Shown: positions 8,070 to 16,949 of the stretch, piece after piece
Layout: every line of letters starts with the position of its first letter
How positions within the stretch are numbered: the first letter of the stretch is position 1
Assembly (NCBI GenBank): GCA_002841785.1
Contig: PHAW01000008.1
Coordinates: forward strand, 1-38,022
Direction of reading: 5' to 3'
DNA: 38,022 nucleotides
Source: Deltaproteobacteria bacterium HGW-Deltaproteobacteria-3
GTDB taxonomy: Bacteria; Desulfobacterota; Desulfobulbia; Desulfobulbales; Desulfurivibrionaceae
Translations under genes and position numbers: made by a program
The notes under the pieces: generated by a model
Seen by the model: the letters and a program-made list of their open reading frames with translations, nothing else
The model's database searches: none
What the model was told of the DNA's origin: nothing

Positions 8070-8101
8070 GGTTGGCGCCGGCAATGATGCTGGCGCCAAC
8101 C
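8070..8101 (-). terminator. Strong hairpin after the VWA/OmpA gene
   Basis: GGTTGGCGCC (8070-8079) and GGCGCCAACC (8092-8101) form a perfect 10-bp stem, extended by GCA/TGC inside. It lies 20 bp past the stop of the VWA/OmpA protein. The T tract on the minus strand is poor (GTTCCGTTCATTTTC), so it could stop transcription or stabilise the 3' end. Confidence 0.5.
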
Positions 8102-8121
8102 GACGCGGCGGAGAGGGCTAG

Positions 8122-10161
8122 CTACTCGGTATACAGGAGGGTGATGATCACGGTCCGGTTAAGCGATCTCCCCTCGGGAAGGCTGTTATCATAGGGAGGA
8201 TTATTGGGTCCGTTGCCCACATTATTTATCTCTGCGGCGGGTACGGCCCCAGCCTGATGAATGATGTCGTACACCGCTTTTGCCCTGCGCTCGGACAATT
8301 CGACGTTGTATTTTTCCTTACCAATGGTATCGGTATGCCCGACAATATTCATGGCAACGCTCTTATTGAGCTCCGCCACCCTGGTGAGGACCCTATTGAC
8401 AACGACCTGATTGCGATCCTTCAGTTCCGTCCGGTCAAAATCAAAGAGGATCAGGCCATACTTTTCCACTACCTTGTTGCCGGTTTTCTGGGCAATGCGC
8501 TCCTCGCGCCGGATAACATTGATGGCAATCGGATATGTGGAAACACCAAACTCATTGCCGTCCTTGTCTTTCACTTCAAGATCAGCGCTGAGTTGCCCAA
8601 GCGCGGCAAGATTGCGAGAATCCAATCCCTCCAGTGAAAAAACAAGCTCCACCGGAGGAGTTCCCACGCCCTCCCTGACTGCCAAAACCTTGTCCCCGCC
8701 CAGCAACCTAAACTGCCAGCGGACAATCTCGGTCTCGATTTGCAGGGATGAACTGATCCGAATCTCCTTGGTGTCGGCTTGTTCCTGCACATAGGTGCTT
8801 TTGATGGTGTCGAGGACAGCGGGATGATTGGACAGGATTTCAACCCGCTGATTTTCAACGATACCTTCCGGCACCCGGCTGGTGCTGGGCACTGCGGGAA
8901 GGTTCCGCGCCTTGATTTCCATGCGGGACGAATCGATTCCCCAAACGGACTGGAGATAGGCGGAAACCGCCTCAGCCCGGCTCTTTGACAGGGCAATCTT
9001 CCCCCTTTCCACCCCGGTATTGGAATTGCAGCCCACCAGGGTTATCCGGGCCTCCGGGTTGGCCAGCAACCGTTTGCCGATCACGTTCAAAACATGGTGG
9101 TATTTCTCCATGGTGCCGGTGAGTTTTTCCTCGGAAAACGCCCCTGACTCTTGCGGGCCGGACAGAGAAACGTATCGGTCGGGAATGCGGCTTTTCCCTG
9201 TGTCAAAATAGACGTGGTTCAGCAAGGGAGAGCTGTCAACTATGGTGACCTCTTCAATATTCACGGAAGAAGGCACCGGGAACAAAGTTCCGGTAGGCGG
9301 AGCGAGAAAACGATAAGTGACCAGATATCGATGAAAAATGGTGGTGGAAAGTTTGCTGAAAATGGGCAGGAAATCATCGGCCGACTTGGCCTTGCGGATC
9401 ATCCCGTTATTCCCCTGGACAAAAGAACTCAGGAAGGTGTCCACGCCTGGCTTGTCCATATAGTCCACGGCATAGGCGGAAAAATTGGTCAACCCCTTGG
9501 CTGCCAACCCGACATCCTCGGCCTTTACCCTGCTGTTGATATCTTCCCCATCTGAAAAAACGAGCATGAATTTCTGGCTTTCCGCAGGCATCTGGCGAAT
9601 GATTTCAAGCCCCTTTTGCATGGCGTCATAGAGATAGGTACCGTCGGTCGTCTTCGGGAAAAAACTATCGCGAAGAAATTGGTTCAAGGCCGAGACATCG
9701 TTCCCCTGAAAGGTTTTGGTGGAGACCCTGGGTTGTTTCGTGCCCGGATCAACAAAGGTAACGACATGAACATTGTCGATGGGACGGACAAGGGCGAGAA
9801 AACTGCTCAAAGCCGCCAGCAAGGGCTCCACCGCCTTGCGCTCTTTCATGGAATAGGAATTATCCACCACCAAAACGAGATTAAGACCGACGTCTCTTTG
9901 CTCCCGCACCTCTTCCACCGAAAGAATCTTCGCTGTTTTGATGCCTTGCCGTATCAAGAAATCCTCTTTCTGCAAGCCGGTGACATGCTCCCCGTCCTTG
10001 TTCTGTACCGAAACCAAGACTTTTCCTTCGGCAAGGGGCTGGAAACTCGATCTTGCCTCCGGCCGAAGAACCCGGACCTCAAGTGCGTCGAGGGCCAGAC
10101 TTCGGTCGACCCATGAAAAAACGGCAAACAACAAACAAAAAAGACCAACGATTTTTTTCAT
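8122..10161 (-). CDS. VWA-domain protein with two OmpA-like domains, exported
   Basis: The 679-residue protein has a signal peptide (MKKIVGLFCLLFAVFSW, cleavage near residue 24). A von Willebrand A domain follows at about 93-290 with the metal-site motif D100-N-S-Y-S104. Then comes an OmpA-like region at about 350-480 (YFDTGKS; SKSRAEAVSAYL) and a second OmpA-like domain near the C-terminus (ILFDFDRTEL; GHTDTIGKEKYNVELSERRAKAVYD). OmpA domains bind peptidoglycan, so it probably links the wall or outer membrane to a VWA ligand-binding head. ATG 10161 has AAGGAG upstream; longer upstream starts lack a signal peptide. A sigma-54 promoter with an enhancer palindrome lies 150-300 bp upstream. Confidence 0.88.
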   Translation of the reverse strand: MKKIVGLFCLLFAVFSWVDRSLALDALEVRVLRPEARSSFQPLAEGKVLVSVQNKDGEHVTGLQKEDFLIRQGIKTAKILSVEEVREQRDVGLNLVLVVDNSYSMKERKAVEPLLAALSSFLALVRPIDNVHVVTFVDPGTKQPRVSTKTFQGNDVSALNQFLRDSFFPKTTDGTYLYDAMQKGLEIIRQMPAESQKFMLVFSDGEDINSRVKAEDVGLAAKGLTNFSAYAVDYMDKPGVDTFLSSFVQGNNGMIRKAKSADDFLPIFSKLSTTIFHRYLVTYRFLAPPTGTLFPVPSSVNIEEVTIVDSSPLLNHVYFDTGKSRIPDRYVSLSGPQESGAFSEEKLTGTMEKYHHVLNVIGKRLLANPEARITLVGCNSNTGVERGKIALSKSRAEAVSAYLQSVWGIDSSRMEIKARNLPAVPSTSRVPEGIVENQRVEILSNHPAVLDTIKSTYVQEQADTKEIRISSSLQIETEIVRWQFRLLGGDKVLAVREGVGTPPVELVFSLEGLDSRNLAALGQLSADLEVKDKDGNEFGVSTYPIAINVIRREERIAQKTGNKVVEKYGLILFDFDRTELKDRNQVVVNRVLTRVAELNKSVAMNIVGHTDTIGKEKYNVELSERRAKAVYDIIHQAGAVPAAEINNVGNGPNNPPYDNSLPEGRSLNRTVIITLLYTE

Positions 10162-10312
10162 GGTGTTCTCCTTCATAAGAATGCGTTGAACAACAAGATG
10201 ACAGGGGCAAAAGCATCCCAACACAAAAAACAACCACATCTGCGCACCATTTTTAAATGCAGCAATTGCAGTTACCGGGAATATGCCTTGGTGTTTATTG
10301 ATATCAGTGCAA

Positions 10313-10328
10313 AGCAGGATATGTGCCA
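10313..10328 (-). promoter_or_regulatory. Sigma-54 promoter A, upstream of the VWA/OmpA gene
   Basis: On the minus strand TGGCAC-ATATC-CTGCT has the GG-N10-GC spacing required for RpoN (GG at 10327-10326, GC at 10315-10314). Transcription would start near 10302, giving a leader of about 140 nt before the VWA/OmpA ATG. The same TGGCAC-N5-CTGCT form recurs at 30.1 and 37.4 kb. The rest of the 10162-10518 gap holds the enhancer palindrome and no other gene that I can support. Confidence 0.75.
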
Positions 10329-10422
10329 GTTGGTTTATTACCGGGACACTGGCCGTCATCATGTTGAAATGATAGACATTAAATTAGACATTACGGGGAG
10401 GAACAAATAGGTTGAAAAAAAC

Positions 10423-10465
10423 CTCAGCCTGACATATCAGGAAATTCCTGATATGTCAGGCTGAG
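10423..10465. promoter_or_regulatory. Palindrome A: putative activator site (UAS) and gsp operon terminator
   Basis: A perfect 21-bp inverted repeat with a one-base centre at 10444 is built on the core CCTGACATATCAGGAA. The core recurs near 30.245 and 37.518 kb. Its centre is 117 bp from the GG of sigma-54 promoter A, a typical enhancer distance. On the minus strand the stem is followed directly by GTTTTTTTC, and it lies 54 bp after the gspB stop, so this copy may also end the secretion operon transcript. Confidence 0.7.
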
Positions 10466-10518
10466 AGGAACAATTTGAAGCAAACGCTGGTTACTTCCCA
10501 TTTTCCGCGAACATACTA

Positions 10519-11238
10519 TTAGCGGATTGGGCTGCGCAAAACGAAAGACTTGCCCAGAAAATCCAGTATTGCCCCTGTGGGAGTAATCTCCACGACATGC
10601 AGCTCATTGCTCAGCCAGTCGCCCTCATGGAGCAGGCGATCGTTGACCCGCACCAACCTGCGGCCCGGGTCGGAACTGTGGTAATGCATGCTCATGGTCA
10701 GGCGGGGTATCCGGTCGAGCAGTTCCTTGGACAAGTCGGGGTAGAGCGGCTGATTTTCGCGGCTTCGGGCTTCCGGCGGTTCGCTGGCTACAGTCGCCCC
10801 CTGTGCAGCAGGTCCCACTCTTTTTCTTGGCGTGCCGCCATGAACCATCGGTGGTGCACCAGGCGCTCGGCTCTCCTCCAAAATCGCAGGGGAGGGGCCA
10901 GCCGAGAAAGCCTCGGGCAGAGGGGACGGAGCTGAAACAGAATCAGGAGGAACGGCTGCCGGCTCGGGTTGCCTGGGCTGACCAAGAGAAGAAGGTGCAT
11001 GGTTCGCCCCATCATTGACAGCCGGGGACGGCGCCAGGGTTGCTGGTTCAATCCTGCTGTAAAACCACCACCCGCTGACCAGAACCAGAGGCAGGAATCC
11101 GGCCACCAGCCAATAAGACCACCGACTTGACCGGTGCGAGCACAGAAAAAACGTCCGTTTGCACACCTCCTGCTGAGGAGTGTTCTGTTGCAGCCGTTGC
11201 TGTTCCGATTTTTTGAGCGCTTCAAGGATAAAAGACAT
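10519..11238 (-). CDS. gspB: Type II secretion protein GspB (ExeB-like)
   Basis: The 239-residue protein opens MSFILEALKKSEQQR, the classical GspB/ExeB N-terminus. It has a transmembrane helix at about 41-61, a proline/alanine-rich linker, and a C-terminal domain with LTMSMHYHSSDPGRRLVRVNDRLLHEGDWL as in the family. With GspA it helps the secretin GspD pass or assemble through peptidoglycan. The ATG overlaps the gspA stop (TGATG), indicating coupling. It is the last gene of the operon. Confidence 0.88.
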   Translation of the reverse strand: MSFILEALKKSEQQRLQQNTPQQEVCKRTFFLCSHRSSRWSYWLVAGFLPLVLVSGWWFYSRIEPATLAPSPAVNDGANHAPSSLGQPRQPEPAAVPPDSVSAPSPLPEAFSAGPSPAILEESRAPGAPPMVHGGTPRKRVGPAAQGATVASEPPEARSRENQPLYPDLSKELLDRIPRLTMSMHYHSSDPGRRLVRVNDRLLHEGDWLSNELHVVEITPTGAILDFLGKSFVLRSPIR

Positions 11239-12887
11239 CAACTGGCTCCTAACGGGGAAAGATGCGGACCGGCCAGGTTACGGGCGGTGTTGAGATGGGC
11301 CAGGGTCATCGGCCCGAGAACACCATCCGGCGTCAGACCGTTACTGACCTGAAAGCGCTTGAAAGCGTCGAGGAGTGGGCCGTCCAGGCGCACTTCCTGG
11401 CCGGTAATTTCATAGAAACCCAGTTCCTGAAGGGTTTTCGCCAACCAGGCGACCGAGGCTCCTGTCTCTCCCGGCGCCACAACCTCTTGCTGGAGCGGCG
11501 GCCCATGCCAGAGCAGGAGATACTCCCCAACCCAGTGCGAGGCGATCGCTGAAAAAGCTAATTCGAACTGCTTGCCTCCGGCGATAAAAATGGCCCGGTT
11601 GCCCTCCAGACGGGACATTACGACATGAAACGGCGCCCCGTTCTCCCCATGGAGTGTCAGTATGGCCGGCCGGTTCATTTTTCGCAGCGTCTCCAGACTG
11701 TCCTTGCGGACAAGGCAATCCAGGCCGTATTCACTGGCGTATGAACAGTAGTCGGGACGGTCAGGATTGTAGGAGAGGCCCCACAGCCCGGCCAGGTCGG
11801 CAAACGCACCCTCCATGCTCCGGGAAGCGGCGAAAGCCTCCGGCCACTTCCGGGGCAACGCCTCGGCCAAACCGTCCCGGGACGGGATGGCCACTTCCGG
11901 GCTTTTTCCCTCCAGGACCGGTTTCTGCGTCTGCGCGGAAGAACTGTTTCCGGCGCCGAATGGCAAGCGGATGGCGGTTGAGTCCGGTTCCATCCAATAC
12001 CAGAACGCGGCGATACATAGCAGGATGACGAGAGCGGCCAGCGCCATTGCCGGCGCAGCCTTTTTCACTTTCCCTTGTTGCTGTCTGCCGAGAACTTCAC
12101 GGGCGGCCTGACGGAGGATTCTCCTGTTGACCTGTGGACGATTCAAGGTATACGCCCCGAGCAGGGCGCGATCGCAGATGAGATTGATCAAGCGCGGAAT
12201 GCCGCCGCTCAGATGCCAGAGGGTCTTGCTCAGGGGTTCAGGAAACAGGAGGCGATCGCATCCGGCGATCTCCAGACGATGGCGCACATAGGAGTCCATT
12301 TCCTTCGCATCAAGGGGGCCAAGGTGGTAACGGGCGGTGATCCGCTGCGAGAACTGGCGCATCTCCTGCCGGTTCAGAATTGAAAGCAGCTCCGGCTGGC
12401 CGAGCAGCACGATCTGCAGCAGCTTATAGCGATTCGTCTCAAGGTTGGTCAACAGACGCAACTGTTCGAGGACATCGAGAGAGAGGTTCTGTGCCTCGTC
12501 AATAAAAAGTACGGTTTTGCGCCCACGGGCATTGGTTTCGAGCAGATAAGTGTTGAGGCGGTCGACCAGGTTCTTGATACTGCCCTGTTTTCCCCGGTCG
12601 ATCCGGAGTTCGTCGCAGATGGTCTCGAGCAGTTCAATGGCGCTGACCTTGGGATTGAGAACAAAGGCAACATCCACCCCCTCGGGCAACTGTTCAAGAA
12701 GGCTGCGGCAGAGGGTCGTCTTGCCGGCCCCGACCTCACCGGTCAAGAGAACGAACCCACCGTCTCGCTTGATTCCGTACTGCAGGTGGGCCAAGGCTTC
12801 TCGATGCTGCTCGCTCATATAAAGGTAGAGCGGGTCTGGCGCGATCGAGAAAGGAATTTCATTGAGACCAAAATAGGAAGTATACAT
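11238..12887 (-). CDS. gspA: Type II secretion ATPase/peptidoglycan-binding protein GspA (ExeA-like)
   Basis: The 549-residue protein starts MYTSYFGLNEIPFSIAPDP, the ExeA family start. It has an AAA ATPase domain (Walker A TGEVGAGKTTLCR, Walker B KTVLFIDEAQ). A transmembrane helix follows at about residue 280 (APAMALAALVILLCIAAFWY). The periplasmic part includes a cysteine-protease-like fold without an obvious catalytic set, and a C-terminal peptidoglycan-binding domain (FKRFQVSNGLTPDGVLGPMTL). ExeA works with ExeB to place the secretin in the wall. The start at 12887 was chosen on family match; the frame extends upstream to 13013 without support. The 160 bp between gspN and gspA hold no gene that I can support. 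Confidence 0.9.
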   Translation of the reverse strand: MYTSYFGLNEIPFSIAPDPLYLYMSEQHREALAHLQYGIKRDGGFVLLTGEVGAGKTTLCRSLLEQLPEGVDVAFVLNPKVSAIELLETICDELRIDRGKQGSIKNLVDRLNTYLLETNARGRKTVLFIDEAQNLSLDVLEQLRLLTNLETNRYKLLQIVLLGQPELLSILNRQEMRQFSQRITARYHLGPLDAKEMDSYVRHRLEIAGCDRLLFPEPLSKTLWHLSGGIPRLINLICDRALLGAYTLNRPQVNRRILRQAAREVLGRQQQGKVKKAAPAMALAALVILLCIAAFWYWMEPDSTAIRLPFGAGNSSSAQTQKPVLEGKSPEVAIPSRDGLAEALPRKWPEAFAASRSMEGAFADLAGLWGLSYNPDRPDYCSYASEYGLDCLVRKDSLETLRKMNRPAILTLHGENGAPFHVVMSRLEGNRAIFIAGGKQFELAFSAIASHWVGEYLLLWHGPPLQQEVVAPGETGASVAWLAKTLQELGFYEITGQEVRLDGPLLDAFKRFQVSNGLTPDGVLGPMTLAHLNTARNLAGPHLSPLGAS

Positions 12888-13048
12888 ACAGATCCACACG
12901 GGGTTGGTTGTTCGCCAGATACTTGACGCCGTAAAGGAAAAGCGCGGCAAGCACTCGCTCTCGTTTGCCTGGGGATATGCCCCGGGCTGCCGATGAAAAG
13001 GTGGCAGGAACATATAGCCAGAGAAGCGCCCCAGCTTCTTCCGGCGGT

Positions 13049-13945
13049 TTACCTGATCACGGGTTTGGCCAGGGTTCCCGTCAGGTGGAGATTGCGGCTG
13101 CCGTCTGACAAAGGACTCCCGGCAAGCTGGATAAAATTGGCCATAGTCGGATCCTCCTGGCTGCCGGCACGCACCGACACCTTGAGATTGATCTGGCTGT
13201 TCTGCGGGTTTTCCTTCACCAGCATCAAGGTTCCCTTGCCGGAGACCACCACATCACCGCCGGTCGCTTCCAGCCGATCGATGTAAAACAATGTCCCCTG
13301 ACCGGTCATCCGCAGTGACATCGTGCCGAGGCGTAAACCAGCCGCATCCCTGGTCAAGGCTTCGAGGCCCTGCAGCGCGGCCTGCTCGAAGCTGAAGTCG
13401 ATCAGACTTTTGCTCGCCTTTTGCAGCGGGGCGGCGGTCGTCATCTGCCCTGAGGTGAGTACGCCGGCAAAACGTATCCCCGAGCCGGTCGACAAGGGAA
13501 TGTCAACCGGCAGTACGGTCGCGCCCATGGTCAGCAGCCCGCTCCGCTGCCAGCGGAGGTCAAGCTCTCCGCTGCCGACGAGAAGCTTTCCCTTAACGCC
13601 TGGGTCTCCCGTGAAAATTCCGGCCCACAGGGGGGACACCCTAAACCGCTCAATGCTGCCTATTTCCTCGTGACGATCAAGAGAACGGATGATTCCCTTC
13701 TCGCCGGCCAGGGTAAGCAACGGTCGCAAACCGGCGGTGCCAAGGTCAACCTGGATCGGGAACCGGGCTTCGAGTTCGTAAACCAATCGCTGCCGGAGAA
13801 CCTCCTCCGGGAAGGCCAGGTAAACGCCGCACAGCAATCCGGACAAAAAAAGAACCACTCCGCCGGCGCGGTACAGGAACCGGGGGTTCCGGACCATCCG
13901 GGTTTCGCCGGCGGGTCTGGCTCGAAAATATTTCGTAAACTGCAT
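13049..13945 (-). CDS. gspN: Type II secretion protein GspN
   Basis: The 298-residue protein has one N-terminal transmembrane helix (about 26-46). A mainly beta-stranded periplasmic part follows, with LEARFPIQVDLG, an SPLWAGIFTG strand, and a C-terminal NLHLTGTLAKPVI as in GspN of deltaproteobacterial systems. The exact role is unclear; it belongs to the inner-membrane platform. The ATG overlaps the gspM stop (TGATG) after AGGAGAAATTG. GspN is frequent in delta-type T2SS, which supports the taxonomic placement. Confidence 0.8.
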   Translation of the reverse strand: MQFTKYFRARPAGETRMVRNPRFLYRAGGVVLFLSGLLCGVYLAFPEEVLRQRLVYELEARFPIQVDLGTAGLRPLLTLAGEKGIIRSLDRHEEIGSIERFRVSPLWAGIFTGDPGVKGKLLVGSGELDLRWQRSGLLTMGATVLPVDIPLSTGSGIRFAGVLTSGQMTTAAPLQKASKSLIDFSFEQAALQGLEALTRDAAGLRLGTMSLRMTGQGTLFYIDRLEATGGDVVVSGKGTLMLVKENPQNSQINLKVSVRAGSQEDPTMANFIQLAGSPLSDGSRNLHLTGTLAKPVIR

Positions 13946-14469
13946 CAATTTCTCCTGGCAGCGCTTACCGTAACACTCATATCAAGTTGGGTACCGTTGT
14001 CGAAGCGTTGTTTGAGGTGCAGGCGGTCGACTCGCATCGGCGGGCTGGCCTGTTCCATTTCCTGCAGAATCCGCAAAACCTGTTCCATGCCAAGCCGCTC
14101 CAATTTGAACTCAGTGGTCTCAATCCGCAGCTTCCCCTGAACAACGGAGGGCAAAGGGCGCATCAGGACAAGGTTCTCGCGGCCGCCGATCTGGCCGGCG
14201 GTCTGTTCGAGAAAATTCACCGGCGGGGTGATTTCACGCTGGTCCAGATCGCGCTGCAGTTGGTCGGCCTGTTTCTTGAGGGTCAGGTAATCTGCCTGGA
14301 GCTGCCGGACCTCCTTCAGTTGCGCCTGGCCGGAACTGATCCTGTTGTCCAGTCGTTTGCCAGCCGCCCGGTAGGGAAAGACCACGCCGAAAACAATCAG
14401 CAGCAGTGCTAGCACCACCGTCCCGCCAGCCAGGGCATAGAGTTCTCTCTGATTCAATGTTTTGATCAT
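13945..14469 (-). CDS. gspM: Type II secretion inner-membrane protein GspM
   Basis: The 174-residue protein has a transmembrane helix at about 13-33 (GGTVVLALLLIVFGVVFPY), a coiled-coil (residues 40-80) and a C-terminal ferredoxin-like domain with VDRLHLKQRFDNGTQLDMSVTV. This matches GspM, the partner of GspL in the assembly platform of the pseudopilus. Start and stop overlap the neighbours by a few bases on both sides, so it is translated in a coupled run with gspL and gspN. Confidence 0.85.
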   Translation of the reverse strand: MIKTLNQRELYALAGGTVVLALLLIVFGVVFPYRAAGKRLDNRISSGQAQLKEVRQLQADYLTLKKQADQLQRDLDQREITPPVNFLEQTAGQIGGRENLVLMRPLPSVVQGKLRIETTEFKLERLGMEQVLRILQEMEQASPPMRVDRLHLKQRFDNGTQLDMSVTVSAARRN

Positions 14470-15860
14470 GACGCCCCGCCTTTTCCGCCCAAAGTCATGC
14501 GCAGGCGGTAACTGACCTGCTTTCCGTCCAACCCCATCTTCGATTCGGAAACCTCGACTTTCTCAAAATAGGGCGAGCGCCGAAGGGTCTCCGCCATGCT
14601 GTTGACCTCTTCGAAAGTGCTGGTTTGCCCCGAGACCCGCACTTCATTGCGTTCCATGGTGACTTCATCCATATCGACACTGAGCGACTTGGGCAGTTCG
14701 GAGAGTGTTCGCAGCACTTGCAGGGAGGAAGGCTGATCAAGGCTGATGATGCCGGCCTCCTCCTGTAACTGCCGGATTGCGCTTTTCATCTGCAAGGGGA
14801 CATCGACCGCCTTCGTGGCATTTGGAAAGCTCTCCCGGTAGAGCGCCGCCATCTGCTGTTCCAGCAGCGTGACCTGATGCTGCTTGTCGTAATAGCGCAG
14901 CCCCATGCTCGCGCCGACTGTAATCAGGGTGAGGCCGGCCAGACAGGCGGCCATTATCAGGGTTTTGCGCAGACCGGCCCATTCGCCTTTCAGGGCAAAC
15001 ACCCCCTGCCGCAGGTTGAAGGCCTGCTCCTTGCCGGTATCCGCCGCCCGCAGCGCCAGAGCCACAGCCGGCAAAAACGGCGCGGCGATGGTCTGGCCGT
15101 TGATGTCGATGGCCAGCAGTTCCACTTGCTCCCGCAGCATATTGAGGGCTGCAACCAGTTCAGGCGTGGCCAGAGGCCCCATCAACTGCAGGGGCATGCC
15201 ACCCGGCTGTTGGGCCCGCCCCAGAACCGTGGCTTGCCGGTGAATGACCCGGGCCAGGTCGGCCACCGGTATCGAAACCCCAAGGGGCAACTGCAGATAA
15301 TCGATCACCTCTCCGGAACGGATCAGGGCCAGACAGATTTCCTGTTCCATGGCGCAGACCAGAATGCCGTCCGCCAGGAAGTCTTTGAGCCCGGCGACGT
15401 AAGCATAGGGCGCCAGGTCCAGAATGTGCAGGGGAATGCCCTGGGCGTCGAAAGGGGCAATCGTTTCCGCCAGCAGTGTTGTCTTGACCGCAGCGGCGAC
15501 TGTGCTGGCCCCCTCGCCCTTTCGAACCGGTGGCTGCATGACCGTAGTGTAGTCGTCCAAGGCAACCGGCAGTTGGCCCGCCAGTTCAAAAGAGAGGGCG
15601 GCCGCAATTTTCCGCCGGTCGCAAAACGGGAAGGTCAGCCGGCGCACTAAGGCGGCGCTGCTGGGCAAGCAAGCTGCCAGCCGGTCTGCAAAATGAAAAT
15701 CGCCATTCAGGAAGTCCCGCAGCCGAGGCAACTGGTCCGTTGCTTCTTCGTGAAGAATTTCCAGAACCAGGACGACCGAAAGGGTGCCCTGGTCGCGGGC
15801 AAGAACAGCCAGACGCAGGGTTTTCCGGTCGATATCGATGCCTATCAATCTTTTTGTCAT
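14466..15860 (-). CDS. gspL: Type II secretion protein GspL (fused PilM/PilN-like)
   Basis: The 464-residue protein has an actin-like cytoplasmic part (MTKRLIGIDIDRKTLRLAVL at the start, residues 1 to about 290). A transmembrane helix is at about 305-325 (LIMAACLAGLTLITVGASM), and a periplasmic coiled-coil and ferredoxin-like domain resembling PilN follow. In the T2SS, GspL couples the ATPase GspE to GspM and the pseudopilus platform. It starts 5 bp after gspK. The overlap ATGA with gspM indicates coupling. It is larger than many GspL proteins but typical of the delta-type. Confidence 0.85.
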   Translation of the reverse strand: MTKRLIGIDIDRKTLRLAVLARDQGTLSVVLVLEILHEEATDQLPRLRDFLNGDFHFADRLAACLPSSAALVRRLTFPFCDRRKIAAALSFELAGQLPVALDDYTTVMQPPVRKGEGASTVAAAVKTTLLAETIAPFDAQGIPLHILDLAPYAYVAGLKDFLADGILVCAMEQEICLALIRSGEVIDYLQLPLGVSIPVADLARVIHRQATVLGRAQQPGGMPLQLMGPLATPELVAALNMLREQVELLAIDINGQTIAAPFLPAVALALRAADTGKEQAFNLRQGVFALKGEWAGLRKTLIMAACLAGLTLITVGASMGLRYYDKQHQVTLLEQQMAALYRESFPNATKAVDVPLQMKSAIRQLQEEAGIISLDQPSSLQVLRTLSELPKSLSVDMDEVTMERNEVRVSGQTSTFEEVNSMAETLRRSPYFEKVEVSESKMGLDGKQVSYRLRMTLGGKGGAS

Positions 15861-15865
15861 AGCAG

Positions 15866-16948
15866 TCAGTTCACCTTTAAAAATAAAAGACGGTTGCCCT
15901 GTTTGTTCACTTCTGCCTGTAAGCGCCGCCGGCCGTCATTGATCACCGCTTCGGCCTCGATCCGGTAGCGGCTGCTCTGTACGCTCAACAACCCCAGATT
16001 AGCGAGGCTTTTCAAGGCGCTGTAGCCTCCGGCGGGAAGAACCGGCTCAAGTTGCTCCAGACGTTCGATCGGTGTTTCCTGGCGATATGCGATCAGGGTT
16101 TCAGCCACCTTGGCATCGATCTGGGGATCAAGGGATCTGAGCACGGCGCCACTGGCGGTATTGATATTCACCGCTTGCTGGTCATGCAGACCAACATGCG
16201 GCAGGATCCGGCGCAGAACGTCCGGGGTGAACCCCTTGACCAGCTTCAATTCGTCGAGGGTATCCAGATGGCCGTTCTTGACCGGATACGGTTGCGGCAA
16301 ACTCCGGTAATAGGAGGACTCGGCCCCGGCCACCGGGGTATTGACTCCATCGGTGCGAATTATCTGGTACGGAGCATCGCCGCTATCCAACCAGTCGATC
16401 AAATTACCGGTCAACTCGGCCGGATCGCCGAGATCGTGGAGTTTCAGGGCTACAAACAGCCGATAAAAACGATCGACCATCACGGTGCTTGGCGTATTCT
16501 CGTTGACCAGGGCGTTGATCCCCAATTTGCCATCCTGATCCAGAATGCGCACGCTGACAGCACCGTCACCGACCGGGTAATTGGTGACGCCCTGAGACCA
16601 GAGTTCGTCAAAGCCATCGTAGCCATTGCGATCCTCCTGGAGGATCATGCGTCCGGCGGTGATGCCCCCCTTGGCCAGGTAGTAGGCCCGGGTGGAGTCG
16701 CGAAAGGTTTCGGTCAGGCGCAGGTCGACCAGGGCGGAAAAAGCCAGTTCGGTCAGCAGCGAGGTCAAGAGAGCCACGATAACCAGGACCACCAGTAAAG
16801 CCATTCCTCGATTGTTCTTGGATTGTAACCGACCACAGGGTGCCGCAGGTTGCGACAAACGGGACGGCGATGCGTACTTTTGTCCGTGAGCCGGATCGAT
16901 CGCCGCAAGATGTGGTGCCCTGTGATCGCTTACCTTGGCTTCTTTCAT
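15866..16948 (-). CDS. gspK: Type II secretion minor pseudopilin GspK, with repeat-derived leader
   Basis: The 360-residue protein has the prepilin-type N-terminus NNRGMALLVVLVIVALLTSLL, then the GspK alpha-domain with LIDWLDSGD, VNINTAS and the helix-hairpin-helix-like segment DELKLVKGFTPDVLRRILP. GspK caps the pseudopilus with GspI and GspJ. The ATG at 16948 lies one base after the gspJ stop. The leader before the cleavage site is about 46 residues, far longer than usual. Codons 6 to about 41 come from an inserted palindromic repeat (16825-16933). Removing it would leave MKEAK joined to QSKNNRGMALL, a normal leader. Whether the long leader is still processed is unknown. Confidence 0.88.
   Translation of the reverse strand: MKEAKVSDHRAPHLAAIDPAHGQKYASPSRLSQPAAPCGRLQSKNNRGMALLVVLVIVALLTSLLTELAFSALVDLRLTETFRDSTRAYYLAKGGITAGRMILQEDRNGYDGFDELWSQGVTNYPVGDGAVSVRILDQDGKLGINALVNENTPSTVMVDRFYRLFVALKLHDLGDPAELTGNLIDWLDSGDAPYQIIRTDGVNTPVAGAESSYYRSLPQPYPVKNGHLDTLDELKLVKGFTPDVLRRILPHVGLHDQQAVNINTASGAVLRSLDPQIDAKVAETLIAYRQETPIERLEQLEPVLPAGGYSALKSLANLGLLSVQSSRYRIEAEAVINDGRRRLQAEVNKQGNRLLFLKVN
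16825..16933. repeat. Palindromic repeat in the gspK leader (copy 3)
   Basis: A 109-bp element begins GTAACCGACCACAGGGTGCC and ends with the imperfect inverse (minus-strand reading GTAAGCGATCACAGGGCACC). Its ends share GTAACCG and TGCCGCA with the elements at 17588 and 19111. It lies entirely inside the translated leader of gspK. It resembles BIME/MITE-like elements; no transposase was seen. Confidence 0.65.
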
Positions 16949-16949
16949 T

